Of a DNA stretch of 64,000 nucleotides, positions 7,455-16,077 are shown in pieces (position 1 is the stretch's first letter; each line of letters opens with the position of its first letter). A model generated the notes under the pieces. That model was not told where the DNA came from. It worked only from the letters and a program-made list of their open reading frames with translations, and ran no database searches. Made by a program: the position numbers and the translations under genes. Origin of the DNA: Arthrobacter sp. AQ5-05 (lineage in GTDB: Bacteria; Actinomycetota; Actinomycetes; Actinomycetales; Micrococcaceae). The DNA lies in the NCBI RefSeq assembly GCF_003287975.1, contig NZ_QMKQ01000004.1:62001-126000 (forward strand), read 5' to 3'.

Positions 7455-8807
7455 ATGGAATGGTTGCTGCTGGCCGTTGGCCTGCTGCTGATCCTGGGCA
7501 CCGGTTTCTTCGTCGCCGTCGAATTTTCCCTCGTCGCCCTCGACCAGGCCAACGTGCAGGAAGCCGTCGATGCGGGGGACACCAAGGCCATCGCCTTGCT
7601 GCACTGCCTCAAGTCCCTCTCCACCCAACTATCCTCCTGCCAGCTGGGCATCACCCTGACGACGCTGCTGACCGGCTACGTCATCGAACCCTCGGTGGGC
7701 AAGCTGCTCCAGGGCCCGCTGCTGGCCCTCGGGCTCGGGGACTCCGCCGTTCCGGTGTCCCTGGTCGTGGCGATGCTGCTGGCCACGCTGCTGTCGATGG
7801 TCATCGGCGAACTGGTCCCGAAGAACCTGGCCATCGCCAAGGCCTTCGACATCGGCCGCGCGCTCGCCCGGCCGCAATTGATCTTCACCGCCATCTTCAA
7901 GCCGGCCATCGTCCTGCTCAACGGCTTCTCCAACAAGGTCTTGCACCTGTTCGGGCTCGAGGTCAAGGAAGAGATCTCCGGGGCGCGTTCCCCGGCCGAG
8001 CTGGTCTCGCTGGTTCGCCGCAGCGCGGCAATGGGCACCCTGGACAAGGACGCGGCGCTCTTCGTTGACCGCACCGTGCGCTTCTCCGAGCGTTCGGCCG
8101 CCGACGTGATGACCCCGCGCACCCGGATGCAGACCATCGAGCACACCGCCCACGTCCAGGAGGTCATCGAGCTGGCGAAGAAGACCGGGTACTCCCGCTT
8201 CCCCGTCACCGACGGCTCCTCCGACGAGATCAAGGGCGTGTGCCACGTCAAGACCATCATTGCCATCCCGCGCGACAAGCGGGCAGGCAAGGAGGTCGGC
8301 GAGAACAAGACCCCGGTGATCTTCGTCCCGGAAACCGTGCACCTGGACACGTTGTTGGTGCAGCTGCGCGGCGCAAACCTGCAGATGGCGATCGTGCTTG
8401 ACGAATATGGCGGAACAGCCGGAATGGTCACCTTGGAAGACCTGATTGAGGAAATCGTCGGCGAAGTCGCCGACGAGCACGACTCCGCGGGGCCCGAGGT
8501 GCGCCAACTGCCCGACGGCTCCTGGATGATCCCGGGCATGTTCCGCCCGGACCAGCTCAACGAGCTCATCGGCGAGGTCGAGATCCCCGACGATGCCGCC
8601 TACGAAACCGTGGGCGGGTTCGTGATGGCCGAACTGGGCCGGATCCCGTTCCTCGGCGACGAGGTCGACACCGAGGGCGGTGCGTTCACCGTCACCGCGC
8701 TGGACAAGCGCCGCGTCGCGGAACTGCACTTCGTGCCGCGCCCGCCGACGGTGTCCAGCGCGTCCTCGGCCGCCAGCCCGGACGAAGCGGCGGAGGGACG
8801 GGCATGA
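7455..8807 (+). CDS. CNNM/CorC-family membrane protein with CBS domains (hemolysin-like), first copy
   Basis: The 450-residue protein has an N-terminal DUF21/CNNM membrane domain of about four helices (residues 1-165, with the conserved GELVPKNLAIA), a CBS pair (about 215-345, with DVMTPRTRM and VLDEYGGTAGMVTLEDLIEEIVGE), and a C-terminal CorC_HlyC domain. Related proteins transport or sense Mg2+ (and Co2+) at the cell membrane. The older name 'hemolysin' is historical. ATG 7455 has no clear ribosome binding site. The stop overlaps the next gene in ATGA, and the two paralogues form a pair, possibly a heteromer. The substrate is not decided by the sequence. Confidence 0.93.
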   Translation: MEWLLLAVGLLLILGTGFFVAVEFSLVALDQANVQEAVDAGDTKAIALLHCLKSLSTQLSSCQLGITLTTLLTGYVIEPSVGKLLQGPLLALGLGDSAVPVSLVVAMLLATLLSMVIGELVPKNLAIAKAFDIGRALARPQLIFTAIFKPAIVLLNGFSNKVLHLFGLEVKEEISGARSPAELVSLVRRSAAMGTLDKDAALFVDRTVRFSERSAADVMTPRTRMQTIEHTAHVQEVIELAKKTGYSRFPVTDGSSDEIKGVCHVKTIIAIPRDKRAGKEVGENKTPVIFVPETVHLDTLLVQLRGANLQMAIVLDEYGGTAGMVTLEDLIEEIVGEVADEHDSAGPEVRQLPDGSWMIPGMFRPDQLNELIGEVEIPDDAAYETVGGFVMAELGRIPFLGDEVDTEGGAFTVTALDKRRVAELHFVPRPPTVSSASSAASPDEAAEGRA

Positions 8808-9871
8808 ACGACTTTTCCGGCCTGCTTTGGCTGATTGTCCTGTTGCTGGGCAACGCGTTCTTCGTCGCGGCGGAATTCGCCGTGATGTCCGCCCGCCGCT
8901 CCCAGATCGAACCGCTGGCCGACGCGGGGGACAAGCGTGCGATCCGCGCGCTGAAGGCCATGGAGTCGGTCTCCATCATGCTCGCGGTCTGCCAGCTGGG
9001 CATCACCGTGTGCTCGCTGCTGATCCTGAACGTCGCCGAACCGGCCATCCACCACCTCTTCGTGGTGCCGCTGCAGTTCCTGGGCCTGACCGAGGCGCTG
9101 GCCGGGTCCATCGCGTTCCTGCTGGCGCTGCTGATCGTCACCTTCCTGCACGTGACCTTCGGCGAGATGGTGCCGAAGAACATCTCGGTGTCGATGGCCG
9201 ACAAGGCGGTGCTGTTGCTGGCCGGGCCGCTGTTGTGGCTCTCGGTGGGCGTGCACCCGATCGTGGTTTCGCTGAACTGGATCGCCAACCGCTTCCTGCA
9301 CCTGATGGGGATCGAGCCCAAGAACGAGGTGAACTCCGCATTCACCGCCGCCGAGGTGGCCTCGATCATCGCTTCCTCGGCGCGCTACGGCACGCTGGAG
9401 GCCGACGACGCGATCATGCTGCGCAAGGCGCTGGAGTTCTCCGACCTCACCGCCGCCGCCACCATGGTCGGCCGCGACCAGGTCGTCGCCCTGGAACAGG
9501 GCACCACGGTGCAGGAGTTCGAGCGCACCGTGGGCCGGACCGGCTTCTCGCGCATCGTCATCGCCCGGGACGGGGAATTCGTGGGCTACTGGCACATGAA
9601 GGACGTCATGGCGCTGCCCGACGAGCGGTACCGCGAACCGGTCACCGACATCGAGCTGCGCCCCATGGGCGTGGTGGCCGGTGATGCGGAGATCGAGGAT
9701 GCGATGGAGCAGATGCGTGCCGACGGCAAGCACCTGGCCCGCGTCGTCGACGAAACCGGCGCCACCCTGGGGATCCTGTTCCTGGAGGACGTGCTGGAGC
9801 AGCTGGTCGGCGAAATCGACGACCAGAACCAAAAGCGCGGCATCCGCCGGGAAAACCGCAGCGCCCAATAA
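8804..9871 (+). CDS. CNNM/CorC-family membrane protein with CBS domains, second copy
   Basis: This 355-residue paralogue of the preceding gene overlaps it by 4 bases, so they are translationally coupled. The DUF21 domain covers residues 1-165 (GEMVPKNISVS) and a CBS pair follows. It ends shortly after VDETGATLGILFLEDVLEQLVGEI and lacks the C-terminal CorC_HlyC domain that the first copy has. The shorter architecture suggests one partner carries the regulatory tail. The role in divalent cation transport is inferred from the family. Confidence 0.92.
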   Translation: MNDFSGLLWLIVLLLGNAFFVAAEFAVMSARRSQIEPLADAGDKRAIRALKAMESVSIMLAVCQLGITVCSLLILNVAEPAIHHLFVVPLQFLGLTEALAGSIAFLLALLIVTFLHVTFGEMVPKNISVSMADKAVLLLAGPLLWLSVGVHPIVVSLNWIANRFLHLMGIEPKNEVNSAFTAAEVASIIASSARYGTLEADDAIMLRKALEFSDLTAAATMVGRDQVVALEQGTTVQEFERTVGRTGFSRIVIARDGEFVGYWHMKDVMALPDERYREPVTDIELRPMGVVAGDAEIEDAMEQMRADGKHLARVVDETGATLGILFLEDVLEQLVGEIDDQNQKRGIRRENRSAQ

Positions 9872-9886
9872 TGCGAATGACTCGCA
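9872..9886 (+). promoter_or_regulatory. Probable Zur operator and znuA promoter
   Basis: TGCGAATGACTCGCA is a 7-1-7 inverted repeat with 6 of 7 matching pairs. It has the size and layout of actinobacterial Zur boxes (type TGAAAATGATTTTCA). A -10 (TAGTCT, 9894-9899) follows so that the box covers the -35/spacer region, the right place for repression. A Zur-like gene lies at 13435-13872. Confidence 0.65.
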
Positions 9887-9942
9887 ATTGAGATAGTCTG
9901 GGGTCTGTTGGTTTTCCCCCCGAAAGGTCCCGTACGCACCGC

Positions 9943-10905
9943 ATGAACAAACCACTTCGCGCCCTCGCGGCCGCCGCCTGCCTCCTGTTGCTCTCCGCCT
10001 GCGCCACCGCGCCGGCGGGCCAAGACGCACAACCCGGCGGTGCCGGCCCGGTGCTCGAGGTGGTGGCATCGACCTCGGTGTATGCCGACGTGGCCCGGGC
10101 GGTAGGCGGGTCGGCGGTGAGCGTGCGCGCGATCGTGGACAAGACCTCCCAGGACCCGCACTCCTACGAGGCCACCGCGCGCGACAAGCTTGCGGTCTCC
10201 AAGGCCGATGTCGTCATCGCCAACGGCGGGGGATACGACCCGTTCATGGACGCGCTGGCCCAGGGCCTTTCGCTGCCCGACGGCGCGATGATCCACGCGG
10301 CGGACTTCCAGGCCGGGCACGGCGACGCCGCCGGTGCGACCGAAGCCGCAGCGCAGGACCACACCGGGCACGACCACGCGGAGGGCAACGAACACGTCTG
10401 GTACGACGTGCACACCGTCGGAGCGCTGGCCCGCGGCCTGGCCGCCGAGTACTCCAAGCTCATGCCCGGCAAGTCCGCGGCTTTCACGGCCGCGGCCGAC
10501 GCCTTCGACAAGCGCATCGATGAGCTGGCCGGGCGCATCGACGCGTTGCGGGCCACCGCGGAAGGCAAGAAGTTCGCGATGACCGAACCGCTGGCCTACT
10601 ACCTGCTCAGCGATGCCGGGATGGTCGACGGAACCCCCGCCGGCGTCAGTGCCGCGATGGAAGCCGGCGAGGACGTGCCTCCGCTGCTGCTCAAGAAGCT
10701 GGCCGAAGGGCTCGAATCGCACGAGTTCGCGGTGCTGGCGCTGAACACCCAGACCTCCGGGCCGCAGACCGAGAAGGTCGGCGCGCTGGCCGTATCCGCC
10801 GGGGTCCCGGTGCTGGACCTGACCGAAACCCTGCCCGAGGGGCAGGATTACATCACCTGGATGGAATCGAACGTGCAGCAACTCGAGGTGGCCCTTGGCC
10901 GCTAG
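9943..10905 (+). CDS. znuA: Zinc ABC transporter substrate-binding lipoprotein
   Basis: A 320-residue cluster A-I metal-binding protein captures Zn2+ (less likely Mn2+) outside the membrane. The signal peptide ends in the lipobox LLSAC near residue 19. Metal ligands are visible in QDPHSYEATA and NEHVWYDVHT. Between them is the His/Asp-rich loop DHTGHDHAEGNEH (about residues 139-151), typical of zinc rather than manganese binders. It is the first gene of a znuA-znuC-znuB operon behind a probable Zur box. The permease and ATPase follow with overlap or close spacing. Confidence 0.93.
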   Translation: MNKPLRALAAAACLLLLSACATAPAGQDAQPGGAGPVLEVVASTSVYADVARAVGGSAVSVRAIVDKTSQDPHSYEATARDKLAVSKADVVIANGGGYDPFMDALAQGLSLPDGAMIHAADFQAGHGDAAGATEAAAQDHTGHDHAEGNEHVWYDVHTVGALARGLAAEYSKLMPGKSAAFTAAADAFDKRIDELAGRIDALRATAEGKKFAMTEPLAYYLLSDAGMVDGTPAGVSAAMEAGEDVPPLLLKKLAEGLESHEFAVLALNTQTSGPQTEKVGALAVSAGVPVLDLTETLPEGQDYITWMESNVQQLEVALGR

Positions 10906-11740
10906 CCCCAGCCCCGTGCCGGGCACCCCGGTAAACCCCGCACCCGAACCGGTGGTGCGCCTGCGCGGCGCGTCGCTGCGCTTCGGCGACCGCCTGCTCT
11001 GGGACGGACTGGACCTGGACATCGCCCCGGGCGAATTCCTGGCCGTGCTGGGCCCCAACGGGTCCGGCAAGACCACCATGCTGCGCACCCTGATGGGCCT
11101 GCAGGAACTGTCCTCCGGCACCGTCGAGGTTGCCGGGCGGCCCGCGACCCGCGGCTCCCGCCAGGTCGGCACCATCCCGCAGCAGCGCTCCTTCGACGAC
11201 AACACCCCGCTGCGCGCCCGCGACCTGGTGGCCCTGGGCATCGACGGACACAAGTGGGGGATCCGGCTGGGCCGGGCGAAGATGCGCAAGCGCGTGGACG
11301 AGCTGTTGGAACTGGTCGGGGCCACCGCCTACGCCGACCGCCCCGTCGGGGTCCTCTCCGGCGGCGAGCAGCAGCGGCTGCGCGCGGCCCAGGCGCTGGC
11401 CGACGACCCGCGGCTGCTGTTGTGCGACGAACCGCTGCTCTCCCTGGATTTGCACCACCAGCAGGCGGTCTCCTCGCTGATCCACCGCCAGGCCTGCGAC
11501 CACGGGGCGGCGGTGGTCTTCGTGACCCACGAGATCAATCCGATCCTGCAATACGTCGACCGGGTGCTGTACCTGGCCGGCGGGCGCTTCCACGTCGGGA
11601 CCCCCGAGGAGGTCATGAGAAGCGAGGTGCTCTCCGAGCTCTACGGCAGCCCCATCGAGGTCTTCGAGTCCAACGGCCGCATCGTGGTGGTCGGGATGCC
11701 CGAGACCGTGAACCACGCCCACCCGCACCAAGGAGCCTGA
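10895..11740 (+). CDS. znuC: Zinc ABC transporter ATP-binding protein
   Basis: This 281-residue ABC ATPase powers zinc import. Walker A (GPNGSGKTT, about residue 51), the signature LSGGEQQRLRAAQAL, Walker B (LLLCDEPLLSLD) and the H-loop (VFVTHEINP) are all present. The start is TTG 10895 with GAGGTGG just upstream, overlapping the end of znuA by 11 bases. GTG 10916 is an alternative. The family assignment is secure and the metal is inferred from znuA. Confidence 0.92.
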   Translation: MAASPSPVPGTPVNPAPEPVVRLRGASLRFGDRLLWDGLDLDIAPGEFLAVLGPNGSGKTTMLRTLMGLQELSSGTVEVAGRPATRGSRQVGTIPQQRSFDDNTPLRARDLVALGIDGHKWGIRLGRAKMRKRVDELLELVGATAYADRPVGVLSGGEQQRLRAAQALADDPRLLLCDEPLLSLDLHHQQAVSSLIHRQACDHGAAVVFVTHEINPILQYVDRVLYLAGGRFHVGTPEEVMRSEVLSELYGSPIEVFESNGRIVVVGMPETVNHAHPHQGA

Positions 11741-11742
11741 GC

Positions 11743-12621
11743 ATGGACCTGACAGAGATCTGGAGCACCGTCTTCAGCTTCCAGGACTACGCGGAGATCC
11801 TGCCGCTGGTGTCCAATTCGCTGATCGCCGGGGCCCTGCTGGGCCTGGTCGGCGGGATGATCGGCATCTTCGTGATGCTCCGCGACATGGCCTTCGCCGT
11901 GCACGGCATCGCCGAGCTCTCCTTCGCCGGGGCCGCGTTTGCGCTGCTCATCGGGGCCAACGTGGTCGTCGGCTCCCTGATCGGATCGGTGCTGGCCTCG
12001 CTGGTGCTGGGCCTGATGGGCGCCGCCGCCAAGGACCGCAACTCCATCATCGGGGTGCTGATGCCCTTCGGGCTGGGCCTGGGGATCTTGTTCCTGGCGC
12101 TCTACCAGGGCCGCAGCGCCAACAAGTTCGGCCTGCTCACCGGGCAGATCGTCGCCGTGGACACGGTCCAGCTGGGATTGCTGGCGGTGTGCTCCCTCAT
12201 CGTGATGGTCGCGCTGCTGGCCATGTGGCGCCCGCTGACCTTCATTTCCGTGGACCCGGCCGTGGCCGCGGCCCGCGGCGTGCCCGCCGGCCGGCTCTCG
12301 GTCGCGTTCATGGTGGTGCTCGGGCTGGCCGTGGCGCTGTCGATCCAGGTGGTCGGCGCGCTGCTGGTCCTGGCCCTGCTGATCACCCCGGCCGCGGCGG
12401 CCATCCGGGTGACCTCCAACCCCGTGCTCACCGTCAGCCTCTCGGTGGCCTTCGCCATGACGTCGGTGGTGGGCGGCATCCTGCTGGCGCTGGCCGGGTC
12501 GCTGCCGATCAGCCCCTACGTCACCACGATCTCGTTCCTCATCTATGTGGTGTGCCGGCTCATCGCCTGGCGCCGGGACCGGGTGCGGCACTCCGAGAAG
12601 ATGGCGGCCGTGGCCGCCTGA
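11743..12621 (+). CDS. znuB: Zinc ABC transporter permease
   Basis: A 292-residue ABC-3 family permease has about eight hydrophobic segments and forms the membrane channel of the importer. ATG 11743 follows AGGAG by 7 bases, 2 bases after the znuC stop, so the reading frame that continues upstream inside znuC is not used. A rho-independent terminator follows at 12657-12710 and closes the operon. Confidence 0.93.
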   Translation: MDLTEIWSTVFSFQDYAEILPLVSNSLIAGALLGLVGGMIGIFVMLRDMAFAVHGIAELSFAGAAFALLIGANVVVGSLIGSVLASLVLGLMGAAAKDRNSIIGVLMPFGLGLGILFLALYQGRSANKFGLLTGQIVAVDTVQLGLLAVCSLIVMVALLAMWRPLTFISVDPAVAAARGVPAGRLSVAFMVVLGLAVALSIQVVGALLVLALLITPAAAAIRVTSNPVLTVSLSVAFAMTSVVGGILLALAGSLPISPYVTTISFLIYVVCRLIAWRRDRVRHSEKMAAVAA

Positions 12622-12656
12622 GGCCCGCGTCGGTCCGCCGGCCCGTCGAACCACCA

Positions 12657-12710
12657 GGCGAAGGCGTGTGCCCGGTTCCCCGTTGCGGGGCCCGGGCGCA
12701 CGCCTTCGCC
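12657..12710 (+). terminator. Terminator of the znu operon
   Basis: GGCGAAGGCGTGTGCCCGG pairs with CCCGGGCGCACGCCTTCGCC with one mismatch (a stem of about 19 bases), 36 bases after znuB. No long T tract follows. Confidence 0.7.
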
Positions 12711-12764
12711 GTATCCGGTGCCAGCGGTAACGGGGTAGCCGCCCGGGGGGCCGAAAACGAGGGG

Positions 12765-12793
12765 TTGACTCCGTGGCAGGATCGCCCCAGTCT
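12765..12793 (+). promoter_or_regulatory. Sigma-70-type promoter of the cupin gene
   Basis: TTGACT (12765-12770), a 17-base spacer and CAGTCT (12788-12793) form one of the best -35/-10 pairs in the window. Transcription would begin near 12800, which rules out a start codon at 12793. Confidence 0.65.
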
Positions 12794-12849
12794 TGTCGTG
12801 GGATTCGGGTTCCGGATCCGGTGCCACATCAGTGAACGAGGCGAGTCCC

Positions 12850-13353
12850 GTGGACACGAACAAGGAATTGCAAGCCATCATCCGCCAGCCCGGGGAAGGG
12901 GAACGGCGCTGGTTCTTCGGCGGCGGGGTGCACATCTGGAAGGCCACCGAGGAGCAGACCGCCGGTGCCTTCCTGCTCTTTGAGGACCGGCTTCAGAAGG
13001 GCAAGGACACGCCCCTGCACACGCATCCGGAGTCGGACGAAACGATGATCGTGCTCAGCGGCGAGATCGTGATGCACCTGGACGGCCGGGAATCGAGGAT
13101 CGGTGCCGGCGGCCTGGCGATGGCGCCGCGGGGGATGCCCCATGCGTTCAAGGTGACCGAGGACGGAACGCGCGTGCTGTGCCTGCACACCCCCGGGGTC
13201 TGCCAGGCGTTCTACCTGGAGGCCAGCGTGCCGCTTCAAGACGGCGATCCGGGTACCGGAGAAGTCGATTTCGGCCGGGTGATGGAATCGGCACGGCGCA
13301 ACGGGGGCATCGAGATCCTCGGTCCCTCCCCGTTTGCCGCCCCGGAGGCCTGA
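12850..13353 (+). CDS. Cupin-domain protein
   Basis: This small single-domain cupin (167 residues from GTG 12850) has metal-site motif 1 at TPLHTHPESDETMIVLSGE (two His and one Glu) and motif 2 at PRGMPHAFK (His). It may be a dioxygenase, isomerase or binding protein; the sequence does not say. The start was chosen downstream of the predicted transcription start near 12800, with GAGGCGAG before GTG 12850. GTG 12832 is possible. It stands alone between the zinc operon and the convergent Zur gene, with no evidence that it belongs to the zinc system. Confidence 0.85.
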   Translation: MDTNKELQAIIRQPGEGERRWFFGGGVHIWKATEEQTAGAFLLFEDRLQKGKDTPLHTHPESDETMIVLSGEIVMHLDGRESRIGAGGLAMAPRGMPHAFKVTEDGTRVLCLHTPGVCQAFYLEASVPLQDGDPGTGEVDFGRVMESARRNGGIEILGPSPFAAPEA

Positions 13354-13434
13354 TCGGGATCCGGGTTTCCCGGCTTGCTGGAACCGGCGCGACGGCGGGG
13401 AAAGTCCGGTGGTGCCGGGACGGCAGGTGGCCGT

Positions 13435-13872
13435 CTAGCTGGTCCCGGCCGCCTGGCTTGCCGAGCAGGCCGGGCAGAGCCCGTAGATCTCCACGGTGTG
13501 GGTGGGTTCGGTGAAGCCGTTTTCCTCGGCGACCCGGGCCGCCCACTTTTCCACCGCGGGGGCCTCGACCTCGACGGCCTTGCCGCAGGTCCGGCACACC
13601 AGGTGGTGGTGATGGTGCTCGATGACGCACTGGCGATACATGGCCTCGCCCTCGTTGTTGCGCAGCACATCCACCAACCCGTCCTCGGCCATGGACAGCA
13701 ATAGCCGATAGACCGTGGCGAGGGAGACCTTGTCGCCCTCGCCGAGCAGCCAGCGGTGCAGTTCCTGTGCCGTCACGAAGTCATCGACCTGGCCCAGCGC
13801 GGCATTCACTGCCAGGCGCTGCTTGGTCACCCGCTGTTCGGTTCCTCGCCGCGTGGTCGCAGGATTCGTCAT
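13435..13872 (-). CDS. zur: Fur-family regulator, probably Zur
   Basis: A 145-residue Fur-family repressor has an N-terminal winged helix (VTKQRLAVNAALG through LATVYRLLLSMAEDG) and a C-terminal metal domain with the His run VIEHHHHHLVCRTCGK and two CxxC pairs (CRTC and CPAC) for the structural zinc. Its position 0.8 kb from znuACB and the Zur-like box before znuA favour zinc sensing over iron or peroxide sensing. ATG 13872 has AAGGAG 11 bases upstream. The upstream in-frame GTG 13883 leaves no room for a ribosome binding site. Confidence 0.85.
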   Translation of the reverse strand: MTNPATTRRGTEQRVTKQRLAVNAALGQVDDFVTAQELHRWLLGEGDKVSLATVYRLLLSMAEDGLVDVLRNNEGEAMYRQCVIEHHHHHLVCRTCGKAVEVEAPAVEKWAARVAEENGFTEPTHTVEIYGLCPACSASQAAGTS

Positions 13873-14086
13873 GTGTTGGAGCACTCCTTGAAAGATCGGC
13901 ACTGCGTCCACACGCTGCGCACCTTGGGGCCGGCTGAAGAACAGCGTCAGGGGCACGCCTCGGGCGGACACCTTGAGTTTACCAGCGGGCCCCCGCGGCG
14001 GGCGGTTCCGCGCCCGGCACCGCGGGGCGGACGGGCAGGAGCCGGGCAGGGGGCCCGCCCCCTATGCAGCACCCGCGCCCCCTGCC

Positions 14087-14092
14087 TAGGCT
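14087..14092 (+). promoter_or_regulatory. -10 element of a leaderless gene
   Basis: TAGGCT ends 6 bases before ATG 14099, so transcription should begin at or next to the start codon. No ribosome binding site is present. Confidence 0.65.
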
Positions 14093-14098
14093 GGGGCC

Positions 14099-14779
14099 AT
14101 GGAGATCACCAAGTTCAACCATTCATGCATCCGCGTCAGCTCCGGGGGACGGTCGCTGGTCATCGACCCGGGAACCTTCTCACCGCTGGAGCTTGCGCTC
14201 CAGGGTGCCGAGGCCATCCTGGCCACCCACGTGCACGCCGACCACCTGGACCTGGACGCCGTGGTGGCGGCCATGGGGCGCGAGAAGCAGCTGGCCTTCC
14301 ACGGACCGGCGGCCCTTGCCGCGTCCTTGCTGGCCGCCGCCACCGAGGCGGGGGTCGCCGATGCCGCGGCGCGGATCCACGGCACCGGGCCGGGCGAGCA
14401 CTTCGAGGCCGCGGGGATGGAAATCTCCACGCACGGCGGGATGCACGCGGTGATCCACCATTCGCTGCCGGTCGTGGCCAACATCGGCTACTTCGTGGAC
14501 CGGACGCTGTACCACCCGGGCGACAGCTACCAGGTGCCCGAGGGGATCGAGGTGGAAACGCTGCTGGTTCCGGCCCATGCCCCGTGGGCGAAGATCGGGG
14601 AGACCATCGAGTTCCTGTCCATGGTCAACGCGGCGGACAACATCCCGATCCACGACGGGCTGCTCAACGCCCGTGGCCTGTCCCTGGTGGACGGGCACCT
14701 GGGCAGGGTCGCCGCGGAGCACGGGTTGGGCTACCGCAGGATCCCCAACGGGACCCCGGTGGTGCTGGGGGAGCGCTGA
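14099..14779 (+). CDS. MBL-fold metallo-hydrolase (YtkL/UPF0173-like)
   Basis: A 226-residue beta-lactamase-fold hydrolase. The metal motif HVHADHLD (H-x-H-x-D-H) is at about residues 41-48, with further ligands in GGMHAVIHH, LYHPGDSY and PIHDGLLN. It resembles the single-domain UPF0173 group of uncharacterised hydrolases; the substrate is unknown. It begins at ATG 14099 directly behind a TAGGCT -10, a leaderless start. It is convergent with the desulfhydrase gene. Confidence 0.88.
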   Translation: MEITKFNHSCIRVSSGGRSLVIDPGTFSPLELALQGAEAILATHVHADHLDLDAVVAAMGREKQLAFHGPAALAASLLAAATEAGVADAAARIHGTGPGEHFEAAGMEISTHGGMHAVIHHSLPVVANIGYFVDRTLYHPGDSYQVPEGIEVETLLVPAHAPWAKIGETIEFLSMVNAADNIPIHDGLLNARGLSLVDGHLGRVAAEHGLGYRRIPNGTPVVLGER

Positions 14780-14814
14780 CCCGCGAAACCCCGGAGTCCC
14801 GGAGTCCCGGGCGG

Positions 14815-15927
14815 CTACTCCCAGCGGCCGGTTTCCAGCAGGCGTTCGATCCGGCCGGCGTAGGGTTCCGGGTCCAGCCCGGCGGCCTTGAGCCAGCCGG
14901 CGTCGTAGTAGGAGGTCGCGTAGCGCTCCCCGTTGTCGCACAACAGCGAGACGACCGACCCCTTCTCGCCCGCGGCGAGCATGTTCGCCACGACCTGCCA
15001 GGCCAGCCAGAGGTTGGTCCCGGTCGAGGGCCCGGCGCACAGGTGCGCGAAGTCCTGCAGGTGGCGCATCGCCGCCACCGAGGCGGCATCGGGCACCGTG
15101 GCCATGAAGTCGATGACCCCCGGCACGAAGCTCGGTTCCGGGCGTGCCCGGCCGATGCCCTCGATGCGGCTGGCCGTCCCGGTGGCGGCACCCGCGTCGC
15201 CCCCGGAAACCGCTGCCTGCCAGGCCGGCAGGAACGCCGAGCCCTCGGGGTCCGCGACGGCCAGGCGCGTGGAATGGCGGTGGTAGCGGGCGTAGCGGCC
15301 GATGGTTGCCGAGGTGCCGCCGGTTCCGGCGCCCACCACGATCCAGGACGGCACCGGGTGCTCCTCCATGGCCAGCTGCTGGAAGATCGACTCGGCGATG
15401 TTGTTGTTCCCGCGCCAGTCGGTGGCCCGCTCGGCGTAGGTGAACTGGTCCATGTAGTGCCCGCCGGTGGCCGCGGCCAGCCGCTCGGACTCCGCATACA
15501 CGCTCGAGGGGTCATCGACCAGGTGGCAGGTCCCTCCCGTGGCCTCGATCAGCGCGATCTTCTCCGGGGAGGTCCCCGCGGCCATCACCGCGATGAACGG
15601 CAGGCCCAGGAGCTTGGCGTAGTACGCCTCGGAAACCGCGGTGGAGCCGGAAGAGGCCTCCACGATCGTGGTTCCCTCGGTGATCCAGCCGTTGACCAGG
15701 CCGTAAAGGAACAAGGAGCGCGCCAGCCGGTGTTTGAGGCTGCCGGTGCGGTGCGTCGACTCGTCCTTCAGGTACATCTCGATGCCCCACGCGCGGGGCA
15801 GCTCGAGCTTGTGCAGGTGGGTGTCGGCCGAGCGCATCGACTCGGCCTCGATGGTGCGCACCGCCGCATCGACCCACGAGCGGGAGGAGGAGGGACGGGG
15901 CAGCGAAACCAGGGGTGTTGTATCCAC
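14815..15927 (-). CDS. PLP-dependent L-cysteine desulfhydrase, Cds1 type (cysteine synthase family)
   Basis: A 370-residue fold-type II PLP enzyme. The cofactor lysine is in [13 protein letters not shown] (about residue 65), the phosphate loop is [12 protein letters not shown], and [14 protein letters not shown] is the substrate loop. The [13 protein letters not shown] form, rather than the cysteine synthase NPxxSxKDR form, fits the Cds1 group, which degrades cysteine to sulfide, ammonia and pyruvate. The start is GTG 15927, 7 bases after a TAGGCT -10 at 15935-15940 (leaderless). It is divergent from a rhodanese gene, so the pair may handle cysteine sulfur. The precise reaction is inferred. 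Confidence 0.85.
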   Translation of the reverse strand: MDTTPLVSLPRPSSSRSWVDAAVRTIEAESMRSADTHLHKLELPRAWGIEMYLKDESTHRTGSLKHRLARSLFLYGLVNGWITEGTTIVEASSGSTAVSEAYYAKLLGLPFIAVMAAGTSPEKIALIEATGGTCHLVDDPSSVYAESERLAAATGGHYMDQFTYAERATDWRGNNNIAESIFQQLAMEEHPVPSWIVVGAGTGGTSATIGRYARYHRHSTRLAVADPEGSAFLPAWQAAVSGGDAGAATGTASRIEGIGRARPEPSFVPGVIDFMATVPDAASVAAMRHLQDFAHLCAGPSTGTNLWLAWQVVANMLAAGEKGSVVSLLCDNGERYATSYYDAGWLKAAGLDPEPYAGRIERLLETGRWE

Positions 15928-15934
15928 CCGAGCA

Positions 15935-15940
15935 AGCCTA
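15935..15940 (-). promoter_or_regulatory. -10 element of the leaderless desulfhydrase gene
   Basis: TAGGCT on the minus strand ends 7 bases before GTG 15927. Confidence 0.65.
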
Positions 15941-16015
15941 CCGAACCGCAGTGCGGCGCGAGGCCCGACGCGCGGCGGGCAGTGGGCGCCGGGTGGTGGA
16001 CGGCGGGCGGGGAAC

Positions 16016-16021
16016 TAGGCT
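16016..16021 (+). promoter_or_regulatory. -10 element of the sulfurtransferase gene
   Basis: TAGGCT at 16016-16021 faces away from the desulfhydrase promoter. Transcription would start near 16028, giving a leader of about 50 bases to ATG 16078. Confidence 0.5.
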
Positions 16022-16077
16022 GGAGCCCATCAAGGGGCCCGCGGGCCGAGGTCGCGAGTGAAGGGACGCCGCCGCAC

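Noticed and set aside
12793-12849. Upstream ATG 12793 as start of the cupin
   Set aside because: It overlaps the -10 of a good promoter, so it would not be in the mRNA.
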